Below are positions 18,016 through 25,168 of a stretch of 64,000 nt of DNA, piece by piece. Below the pieces are notes generated by a model that was not told the DNA's origin, made no database searches, and saw nothing but the letters and a program-made list of their open reading frames with translations. Numbering within the stretch: the stretch's first letter is position 1; every line of letters begins with the position of its first letter. The DNA is from Methanofollis formosanus (GTDB lineage: Archaea > Halobacteriota > Methanomicrobia > Methanomicrobiales > Methanofollaceae), in the NCBI RefSeq assembly GCF_019633745.1, contig NZ_CP037968.1, forward strand, positions 682,001-746,000, read 5' to 3'. Made by a program: the position numbers and the translations under genes.

Positions 18016-19191
18016 CTATTCATCATCATAGTACTTTTTGAGGAACCGCCGCACCACACCGGAATCCAGCCAGCACTGGTCGAGGTCGCTGACGAGGCTG
18101 TCGATCTCTCGAGCATGCTGGATCACCTGCTCGGAGAATTCGTTGTCACCCATCTCGGCAAGCCCGACGATGACCGAGAGGGGATTTCGGATCCGATCAT
18201 TGAGCGAGGCGAGCTGCGTGAAATTCCGGTCGATCTGATCGAGCGCCTCCTTCCTGAGAACCTCCATCTTTCGGCGCTCGCTGATGTCCTGAAGAGAGAG
18301 CAGATAGAGAGACCTTCCCGGAATCTTCCCCACGGTCAGGAGCACCTCGACCTCCTTCCCGTCTGCCCGCCTGAGTACGACCTCGTACCGGTCAGGAGCG
18401 GAAACAGGATCTTCCTTTCTGCATCGGTGGATCCCATCAAGCACCTGCCGCCGGTCAGGATCGACAAATGAGGTCCAGCGCCTCCCTCTCAGGAGCCTCG
18501 AGTCTTCACCAAGGATTTCGCCGAATTGTGTATTCGCATGGAGCAGAAACCCATCGTCCCTGACCACCGCCATCGCCGTCCCGGTGTGTTCAAATGCCGT
18601 CCTCAGAATATCTTCCGAGCGTTTCAGTCGGCCTTCGACCTTTTTGCGTTCTCTGGCCTCGGTCGCGGACCGATGGGAAAGGGTCAGGCCATATGAGAGA
18701 AAATGCGCAAGAACGATGTAACCCTTCCTGGCCCGTTCAACCTCCGCCTCTGAGAATATCGGCACTTCCATCAGAGCGTCGCTGTAATCTCTGACGCGGT
18801 ACCCGTAACGCTGTGCCATGGCCAGAAAATAACCTGACCTCTGTTCCTCTTCAGAACGGAAAAAGGGTGGTCCGAGGAGGGTCGCCACATGCCTCTCTCT
18901 GATGATGATCGGGACGGCAACCCGCCAGAGGCGATGAGGGCAGAGGAATACAAAAGAATTTCTCGATGAAGCATAGGTGCCGAGTCCGGCCATGCACGTC
19001 CTGCACGTTCGCCCGCTTGCCGCATGCCCCTTATGGAACTCGGAGCAGACTCGCACCTCCCCGAGAGAGACGCACTCGCGACCCTCAAGCGTGACGATAC
19101 TGGACCTGAAACCGAGGAGTTCGCTGACCTCATTGAGTATGAGGTACAGCCTGGTGAGTTCTGGAGTTTCATCAACAAAAGGGTCTCCCAT
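18016..19191 (-). CDS. PocR-PAS sensor with kinase-like dimerisation region but no ATPase domain
   Basis: Soluble sensor of 391 residues. The N-terminal 150 residues fit the PocR ligand-binding domain, with CRTC at Cys63 and Cys66 that may bind a cofactor or metal. A PAS domain spans about 185-305 (AVVRDDGFLLHANTQFGEILG). The end resembles a histidine-kinase dimerisation helix (LNDRIRNPLSVIVGLAEM) but has no phospho-accepting His in the usual place, and the protein stops without any HATPase domain. It cannot autophosphorylate in the standard way. A close paralogue with the same layout lies 700 bases away on the same strand. Confidence 0.8.
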   Translation of the reverse strand: MGDPFVDETPELTRLYLILNEVSELLGFRSSIVTLEGRECVSLGEVRVCSEFHKGHAASGRTCRTCMAGLGTYASSRNSFVFLCPHRLWRVAVPIIIRERHVATLLGPPFFRSEEEQRSGYFLAMAQRYGYRVRDYSDALMEVPIFSEAEVERARKGYIVLAHFLSYGLTLSHRSATEARERKKVEGRLKRSEDILRTAFEHTGTAMAVVRDDGFLLHANTQFGEILGEDSRLLRGRRWTSFVDPDRRQVLDGIHRCRKEDPVSAPDRYEVVLRRADGKEVEVLLTVGKIPGRSLYLLSLQDISERRKMEVLRKEALDQIDRNFTQLASLNDRIRNPLSVIVGLAEMGDNEFSEQVIQHAREIDSLVSDLDQCWLDSGVVRRFLKKYYDDE

Positions 19192-19342
19192 ACTCGATCA
19201 ACTCCCTGCTTCTCTGAGAAGCTCTCCGTTCATCTCTCTAATCTCCGGGTTATGGTAACGAGGCTATATATTCATTCCTCTGATCCATATACGTTTTTTG
19301 AATATTATAATTATTTTACCGTTCAGATCAAATAAATAAAAG

Positions 19343-19870
19343 TATAAATATCACACTTTGAGAATCTGAGGGCTGAGAGCGGATCGCTCCAGGATCAGAG
19401 GAGCCCATTGACCTGAATCGGAGTACTTTAGATCAGGCATGAGTTGAGAGCACGCCTCAGGCATACTGGATGAAAATTTACCGTCGCTTGATCTCTCTTT
19501 TTTCAAGACTGGAGACTCGATGGAGACCTTTTTCAATCGCCGCCCCCGCCCTATCCTCGGCGTGGGAGGTCCGGGGGGCACGGCCCCCCGGCACGAGACG
19601 GCGGAGAAGATGCTGCGATTGGGGGCGGCACGCCTGATCATCACGCCTTCACCCCTCATACGCTCCGGCGGCGCCGCCTCCCTACCGCCGGGACGAAGAT
19701 CGGGGCGGGAAGGCAGAGTCCTTGATCGTTCAGAGGGTGTATTTGGTCTCTGCATACCAGTTATGGGGCTCAGCATGGTCAAATCCTCATCCGAACCGAT
19801 AGTACAGTCTTCGAGATCATTTTCATGGCAATCAGGCATGAACCCAAGGTTCATGGCCGCGTCTAACAAG
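19343..19870. repeat. Intergenic repeat family, copy 4
   Basis: Holds the ATACTGGATGAAAATTTACC and CGTCGCTTGATCTC end block, then TCGCCGCCCCCGCCCTATCC, a hairpin block GGTCCGGGGGGCACGGCCCC near 19570, and GGGGGCGGCACGCCTGATCA, in the same order as the copies at 54.4 and 60.8 kb. After this it runs into a second G/C-rich block (19667-19720). Terminal GGCTCTGTAGAA is not clearly kept. No gene is visible. Confidence 0.6.
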
Positions 19871-19886
19871 CTGTTAAGCCCTGATT

Positions 19887-21029
19887 CTACCCCCAAGGCG
19901 ATTCTGGCCGCGGACGCTCGGTGTCGTAATGTTTCTGCAGGAAGCCGCGTACGGCCTCTGATTCCAGCCAGCGCTCGTCGAGATGGGTGACGATATCGTC
20001 GATCTCCATCGCATGTTTGAGGACCGCCTCAGAGAGAACACCCCCGGCCATCCCGGCAAGGCCCACGATGGCGGTCAGGGGGTTTCGGATCTGGTCGTTG
20101 AGGACGGCGAGCTGGGTGAAGTTCCGTTCGATCTGGGCAAATGCCTCCTCCCGCATCTCTTCAAGACGCCTGCGTTCGGTCACGTCGATGAGGGAGAGCA
20201 CATAGCGGTCGCTCCCCGGGATCTTCCCGGTATGCAGGACGGCAGAGACTTCCCTGCCGTCCACGCTGGTGAGGGCGATCTCATACCCGTTCATCGAGAA
20301 GAGGGGATCGCAGTCGCGTCTTTCATGGATCTCCATGATCCTCTTTCTCTCCTCAGAGGAGACAAACAGGGTCCAGGGTATCCCACAGAGCACGCCCGGC
20401 TCGATCTTGAGCAGGTTCCCGAAGCCGATATTTGCCCGGACGATCGAACCGTCGCTCCGGACGATCGCCATCGCAGTCCCGCTGTGCTCGAAGATCGCGC
20501 GGTAGAGGCCTTCCGAATGGGAAAGACGATTTTCAGCCCGTTTTCTCTCCTCCATTTCTCTGAAAAGTTGAAAACTGTGGGTGATGCACATCGAGAGCAT
20601 CCCGGTAAAGGTGGAGATGAGAGGGAGGAACCTCGCACTCTTCTGCGGGTCAGGAGCATAACAACACTCGGTGTCCGGGCATGAAAGCGGCCCGCCAAAG
20701 AAAAATGCGACCGGCCTGCCTTCAAGGCATACGGGAGCGACGATCATGCTGAAGCCGTTCCGGCACCCGACCATGGCGGACTCTCCGCATTTCAGACCCT
20801 GGACCCGGTCAGGATCACAGCAGGAGAGGGACGGTCCCCCTGCACACCGACGGCAGGACACCATGCAGAAACGCTGTCCGCCGGCCGTGATCACCCGCGT
20901 ACCGTCGAGAGCGACGATAGAGGAGGGAACGTCGGTAAGTTCGTGGAGGTTTTTCATCAACTCCTCCAGTTTGCAGATGTCGGTGAAATCAGAGAGTCGG
21001 ATCCCTTTTTCAGGGGTACTGTGGTCCAT
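19887..21029 (-). CDS. PocR-PAS sensor paralogue with a Cys-rich sensory domain
   Basis: Paralogue of the preceding sensor, 380 residues from the ATG at 21029; the 14 codons before it look non-coding. The PocR-like domain is richer in cysteines (Cys55, 59, 62, 70, 71, 81 and 89), which would suit an iron-sulfur or other metal sensor. A PAS domain at about 185-300 (MAIVRSDGSIVRANIGFGNLL) is followed by the same pseudo-dimerisation tail (LNDQIRNPLTAIVGLAGM ... LDERWLESEAVRGFLQKHY) and no ATPase domain. How it signals is unknown; it may dimerise with a complete kinase such as the one at 10.6-12.3 kb. Confidence 0.8.
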   Translation of the reverse strand: MDHSTPEKGIRLSDFTDICKLEELMKNLHELTDVPSSIVALDGTRVITAGGQRFCMVSCRRCAGGPSLSCCDPDRVQGLKCGESAMVGCRNGFSMIVAPVCLEGRPVAFFFGGPLSCPDTECCYAPDPQKSARFLPLISTFTGMLSMCITHSFQLFREMEERKRAENRLSHSEGLYRAIFEHSGTAMAIVRSDGSIVRANIGFGNLLKIEPGVLCGIPWTLFVSSEERKRIMEIHERRDCDPLFSMNGYEIALTSVDGREVSAVLHTGKIPGSDRYVLSLIDVTERRRLEEMREEAFAQIERNFTQLAVLNDQIRNPLTAIVGLAGMAGGVLSEAVLKHAMEIDDIVTHLDERWLESEAVRGFLQKHYDTERPRPESPWG

Positions 21030-21151
21030 TGTCCTCCGTGCGGGGTTTTGCACCCATAGATAAAATTTCAATACTATTAGTAAGGTTTGCTTTATATGAT
21101 TACATGAAAGAAGACTGTTTTATTTTTTTAATCAACCATATATAGAAAAAT

Positions 21152-21451
21152 GGCTCTGTAGAAAACATCCTCTTTTCATCGCCTTCCCTCGTGCTCACGC
21201 CGGGGGCGCTGCTCCCGGACCCCCTGAATAAAGAGTGAGGCTGAAGACGGAGAAATGACCATGAAAGGGGGGTTGTAGTCCACCATCTCTCTTCGCGCGG
21301 GGGTTCGGGGGGCGGTGATTGAGTGGTAACCTCCTCGCTTCCCTGTCGTGAGGAGAGGAATTGAGGATCCTTGCACGCCCCAGAGATTCACGGTGATTTT
21401 CATTTGGTATGCTTGAGGCGTGCTTCAGTTCATGCCCGATTCTCCAGAGCC
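21152..21451. mobile_element. Intergenic repeat family, copy 5, both ends visible
   Basis: A 300-bp unit bounded by GGCTCTGTAGAA (21152-21163) and its near-inverse TTCTCCAGAGCC (21440-21451). Inside are the TCGCCTTCCCTCGTGCTCAC block, a hairpin block CGCCGGGGGCGCTGCTCCCGG, and the GGTATGCTTGAGGCGTGCTTC and GTTCATGCCCGATTCTCC end block. It codes for nothing credible. Flanks are AT-rich but show no clear target duplication. It lies between the wtpA-like gene end and the PocR-PAS gene start. Confidence 0.75.
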
Positions 21452-21470
21452 ATTATACCTTTTTTGACCG

Positions 21471-22472
21471 TCAGGCGGGGAGGGGTGTGGGCCATCCCTC
21501 GCCATGGCCCTCTGAAAACTGAGCGACCATGTAGTCCATGAACTCGCGGGCAAGCTCCGGGTGTGGAGCGGTGTTCGGGACCGTCGCCGCATAGACGATA
21601 GGGTTGCCGATCCGCTCGCTCCCGATGGAACCAAACCGCTGGAAACCGAGTTTGACCACGGCCTTCTCATACTCATCTGCATATCCCGCCGAACTGAGGT
21701 CGATCTCGGTCGGCAGGGTGACGTACTGCAGGCCGTGCCCCTCGGCGACGCTCAGGTACTCGAAGGCATAGTCCACCCCGCCGGCGTCCAGGAGCGAGAG
21801 AAGATAGATGCTCCCGTCCCGCACCCGCACCTTCTCGCCCTCGGCCTTGAGAACCTCAGGGAGGGTGATGACGGTGGTGGTTCCTTCCTGAGAGACCGCC
21901 GGTGCGGGCCTGAGATGATCGCCGAGGATGGCGCCATAGATGGATCCGTTGCCGTAGTAGTCCCCGGCAAGCGTCGTCACCATCAGCGACCGGTAGCCCG
22001 CGGCGTCGAGCATGGGGTTTGAGATCCCGACGACGACGTCGGGTCTGGCAAGGATCTCGTACCAGTTCTCCGGGGTGATCTCGTCGGCATACGTGCTCTG
22101 GTTGGTGTAGGCGACGACCATCTGGTTGGTGGCGAAGGTGGTGTACGAGTCAGTGTAGTTCCCGTCCCCCTCCTCCATCGGCCGGTACATCATGTCGGGG
22201 ATGAGTGCCTCGTCCGCGACCACCACCACGTCGATGGCGCGGTGGAGGTCGGTCACCTGTCGCACGCACTGGATGGAACCGTGCCCCTCGATCTGGACGT
22301 CCACACCAGGGTGGGACGCCTCAAACCCTGCCTCCACCTCTTCCATAGGGAGAAGAAGGCTCCCGGCCGGGACGATCCTGAGGGTGGTGGGCGTGTCGTC
22401 GCCGCCGGTGCACCCTGCGGCCAGAACAAAGACCGCCGCAAGGGCAAGGAGAACGAGGGGGGTGCCCCTCAT
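21471..22472 (-). CDS. Tungstate/molybdate-binding lipoprotein (WtpA/ModA-like), no transporter partners
   Basis: Extracellular oxyanion-binding protein of 333 residues. The ATG at 22472 is chosen because it overlaps the upstream stop (ATGA) and starts the signal segment; the lipobox AAGC makes Cys21 the anchor. The mature part follows the WtpA pattern: RIVPAGSLLLPMEEVEAGFE, DVVVVADEALIPDMMY, ATNQMVVAY and GISNPMLDAAGYRSLM. Such proteins hand tungstate or molybdate to a WtpB/WtpC transporter, but neither is here. It is the last gene of a six-gene operon of surface proteins with molybdopterin-fold-like domains. Confidence 0.88.
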   Translation of the reverse strand: MRGTPLVLLALAAVFVLAAGCTGGDDTPTTLRIVPAGSLLLPMEEVEAGFEASHPGVDVQIEGHGSIQCVRQVTDLHRAIDVVVVADEALIPDMMYRPMEEGDGNYTDSYTTFATNQMVVAYTNQSTYADEITPENWYEILARPDVVVGISNPMLDAAGYRSLMVTTLAGDYYGNGSIYGAILGDHLRPAPAVSQEGTTTVITLPEVLKAEGEKVRVRDGSIYLLSLLDAGGVDYAFEYLSVAEGHGLQYVTLPTEIDLSSAGYADEYEKAVVKLGFQRFGSIGSERIGNPIVYAATVPNTAPHPELAREFMDYMVAQFSEGHGEGWPTPLPA

Positions 22473-23053
22473 GAACGTTTCACCTCGATCCGGTCCACCC
22501 ACTTCACCCAGGCGCTTCCCTCGGTGATGGTGCCCGGTTCATCGGTGGCGACCACGATCCTGAGCGGACCGCCGTCCCCGTCAGGGATCGCCGTCCCGTT
22601 GAACTCGTAGGCGAGGATCGGAGTGAGATCAGGTGAGGGTTTCTCCTTGAGATTCTCGTCGAAGGTCACAAAACCCTTCCCGGACATCTGCTCGTCGTCG
22701 AAGACCCAGTAGTAACCGTCGGGCGCTGAAATTCCGACCTGATCGCCCTCTTCAAACCCGCCGACGAGATCGAAGAGTGTCGTGAGGGGCACGCCCTTCA
22801 CGGTGTACGGCCCGTACTTGATCCCGACCGTGGAGACCGCATAGCCATAGCCTTCCCAGGCCGGGAGTGCCTTGATCTCTGCGAAGGAGAGCACCTTCTC
22901 CTGGGTGCCGTCGGTGACCGTGAGGTTCCAGGCGATCTCGTCTCCGGCCGAAGCCGCGGGATCGGTGGTCTCGGTGGTTCCGGTACACCCGCAGGCGGCC
23001 GCCGCGCAGATGAGGGCAAAGATAGCCAGGATCCTGACGAAACTGCGCTTCAT
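22469..23053 (-). CDS. Lipoprotein with a molybdopterin-fold-like domain
   Basis: Exported lipoprotein of 194 residues from the ATG at 23053, which overlaps the previous stop (ATGA). Cys21 or Cys23 is the likely lipid site. The rest follows the pattern of the sulfite-oxidase molybdopterin-binding fold: VKGVPLTTLFDLVGG, VGISAPDGYYWVFD, LAYEFNGTAIPDGDGGPLRI and WVKWVDRIEV. No Cys occurs at the position that binds metal in true sulfite oxidases, so a cofactor need not be bound. It sits between a membrane-anchored relative and the tungstate/molybdate-binding gene, overlapping both by 4 bases. Confidence 0.75.
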   Translation of the reverse strand: MKRSFVRILAIFALICAAAACGCTGTTETTDPAASAGDEIAWNLTVTDGTQEKVLSFAEIKALPAWEGYGYAVSTVGIKYGPYTVKGVPLTTLFDLVGGFEEGDQVGISAPDGYYWVFDDEQMSGKGFVTFDENLKEKPSPDLTPILAYEFNGTAIPDGDGGPLRIVVATDEPGTITEGSAWVKWVDRIEVKRS

Positions 23054-23898
23054 CCCCGCATCCTCCATACCAGACCGGCAACACCAAGCCCGGTCAGCAG
23101 TCCGACGATCGGGGCAGGGCTCTGCGTGGTCGGCGCGGACGTCGGGATGGTCGTCTTGACCTCGGCGGATCCCTGGAGCGACTTGACCGGGACATTCTTC
23201 GCCCCGGCATACCCGCCCTCATAGATCCGCACTTCGTCGATCCACTTCACGGTGTAGCCCGAGGTCGAGGGGTAGAGGTCGTCGAAGAGGTGGAGGCGTT
23301 CGGGCGGGAAGCACTCGCGCATATCCTGGTTCCCGAAGACATGCTTGCCCTCCGGGTTGGTGGAGTTGTCGGCAAAGAAGACCAGGCGCATGGCAGCATG
23401 ATAGTCAGGCGGATAGCCGACGCCCTGCCGCTCGCCGACGGCTGCGTCCTCGCCGTTGTACCAGCAGATCCCGATCGGGCCCTGGCGCGGTGCGGGTTCG
23501 TAGACGTTCTCGTATCCGAACTCGATGTGGTAGCCGTCGCCTGCCTTGACCATCACCTCGTCGCCGGGCGCCATCCCGCCGACCAGGTCACAGAGGTCGG
23601 CAACATTCGTGCCCTTCACCGAGCCGCGGTCCTTGAAGTTGGTGGTCTCGTTTACGTCCCACTGGGTCTCTTTGTCCTCGGCAAAGACCGGGCCCTGGTG
23701 GTAATAATGAGTCACGCCGTCCCCGAGGACCGGGAGGTTCTTCTCCATCCACTGGTAGTCGACGGTCGTCTCGTTGAGCACCGTGGTGCCGTCGTCTGCA
23801 ATTTTTACTACATACACCGAGTCCGTCGGTGCGGCCTGCACCCCTGCAAAACATGCGCAGAGGAGCAGGATCAGAAATACCCTTTTTGTTCCGTTCAT
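23050..23898 (-). CDS. Membrane-anchored surface protein with one type A molybdopterin-fold-like domain
   Basis: Exported protein of 282 residues: signal peptide (about 1-22), one domain at about 27-235, a Thr/Pro spacer and a C-terminal helix with basic tail (VGLLTGLGVAGLVWRMRG). The domain, here called type A, recurs in three other proteins of this cluster. Its marks are THYYHQGPVF, LCDLVGGMAPGDEVMVKAGD, RQGPIGICWY, MRLVFFAD and HVFGNQDMRE. The general plan matches the sulfite-oxidase fold (a W/K-G...L..L strand, then DGY-like strand, then RLVF near the end), though remote. It is 4 bases downstream of the phosphatase gene and overlaps the next gene. Confidence 0.75.
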   Translation of the reverse strand: MNGTKRVFLILLLCACFAGVQAAPTDSVYVVKIADDGTTVLNETTVDYQWMEKNLPVLGDGVTHYYHQGPVFAEDKETQWDVNETTNFKDRGSVKGTNVADLCDLVGGMAPGDEVMVKAGDGYHIEFGYENVYEPAPRQGPIGICWYNGEDAAVGERQGVGYPPDYHAAMRLVFFADNSTNPEGKHVFGNQDMRECFPPERLHLFDDLYPSTSGYTVKWIDEVRIYEGGYAGAKNVPVKSLQGSAEVKTTIPTSAPTTQSPAPIVGLLTGLGVAGLVWRMRG

Positions 23899-23902
23899 AC
23901 AA

Positions 23903-25168
23903 TCACCGTTCTTTTTTCAGCCACAGTGCGGCGATACCGAATGCCGCACCGGCACAGACAGGAGAGAGGGGCGTCTGTGCGGCGCCCTCTCCCGCACGCT
24001 GCGGTGTCATCGCAACCGTCTCGAACGTGCTGTTCGGCGGGTAGAGACTCACCACCTCCCTGCTGTCCCCGGAGAGTTGGGCCACCGGCACCACCTCGGC
24101 CGTGACTCCCTCCGCGCTCGCATGGACCCGCAAGTAGGCGAGGGTGTGTTCAAGGCTGTTCGCATACCCGGCCATCTTCTCCTCTGCAAGGGAGTAGAGC
24201 GCCTCCCCGCCGCAGGGAATCACAAAGTACGCGGTCCCGTTCACCTCGTATCGCTCGTAGGCATGGACATGCCCGCTGAAGACGCCGTCGACACCGTAGC
24301 GCTCGAAGAGCGGGGTCCAGGCCTGGCGCAGGGTACGGTCTCCGCCCCAGTGCCGTTCGTTGGACGAGAAGATCGGGTGGTGGAAGGCGGCAAAGGTCCA
24401 CCGCTCCCCGGCACCGGCGAGGTCCTCTTCCAGCCATGTGGTCTCTTCGTCGAGCCGCCCCTTTGCCCAGTCATTGGAGTCGAGGACGGCGACATGGACC
24501 TGGCCGCAGTCGAAGGAGTACCACTCCGGCATCCCGAAGGTCTCGTAGTACACCGAACGGTTCCCCTCATGGTTGCCCATGGCCGGGTAGATGGTGGTAT
24601 TTGCAAGCATCTGCCGCCCTGATGCAAAGAACTGGTTCCACTCGTCGAGGTCGTGGCCGTACGTGACGAAGTCCCCGCAGTGGAGGACAAAGGAGAGGTT
24701 TTCTTCCTCTGCAATCCGGTCGGCGACAAGTTTGTGCCGCTCAAGCGGGGTGAAATACGGGGCCTGCCCCCTCGTGTCGCTATAGACCACAAAGGTGCAC
24801 GGCCCATCTCCAAAGGTCCTGAACCGGCAGTCCGGACCGGTCACGCCGTCTGTGGTCACCGCATAGTGATAGACGGTCCCTGGGGTAAGATTGGTGAGGG
24901 CGACGTGGTGAAGAGGGGTTTTCTCCAGGTCGGTCGCCTCCGCGGTATACCCGCCCTCGAAGAAGGCCGCTTCGTCGGCGTACGCCACCGCACCACCGCT
25001 CGGCCCGGGGGTTTTCCATGAGATGACCGCCGAGGTCTCGTCGGTCCCGGTGACATACGGCCCCCAGAGGAGACCGTCCCCCGCGGCGGCGACGGCGACG
25101 GGGAGGAGGAACATGGCGAGGAAGCACCATGCTCCGAGTTTCCTGTGATCAGATCTCACGCCGATCAT
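23903..25168 (-). CDS. Exported purple-acid-phosphatase-like metallophosphoesterase
   Basis: Surface enzyme of 421 residues with a signal peptide (to about residue 29), an N-terminal fibronectin-III-like domain of the purple acid phosphatase type (VSWKTP-like VISWKTPGPSGG, TNLTPGTVYHYAV) and a calcineurin-like metallophosphatase domain. Metal-site motifs are YSDTRG, CGDFVTYG, GNHEG, FHHPIF and GHVHAYER, in the right order. A C-terminal hydrophobic segment ending in WLKKER would anchor it. It overlaps the upstream 1000-residue surface gene by 4 bases, so it belongs to the operon. Substrate unknown; extracellular phosphate release is likely. Confidence 0.88.
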   Translation of the reverse strand: MIGVRSDHRKLGAWCFLAMFLLPVAVAAAGDGLLWGPYVTGTDETSAVISWKTPGPSGGAVAYADEAAFFEGGYTAEATDLEKTPLHHVALTNLTPGTVYHYAVTTDGVTGPDCRFRTFGDGPCTFVVYSDTRGQAPYFTPLERHKLVADRIAEEENLSFVLHCGDFVTYGHDLDEWNQFFASGRQMLANTTIYPAMGNHEGNRSVYYETFGMPEWYSFDCGQVHVAVLDSNDWAKGRLDEETTWLEEDLAGAGERWTFAAFHHPIFSSNERHWGGDRTLRQAWTPLFERYGVDGVFSGHVHAYERYEVNGTAYFVIPCGGEALYSLAEEKMAGYANSLEHTLAYLRVHASAEGVTAEVVPVAQLSGDSREVVSLYPPNSTFETVAMTPQRAGEGAAQTPLSPVCAGAAFGIAALWLKKER

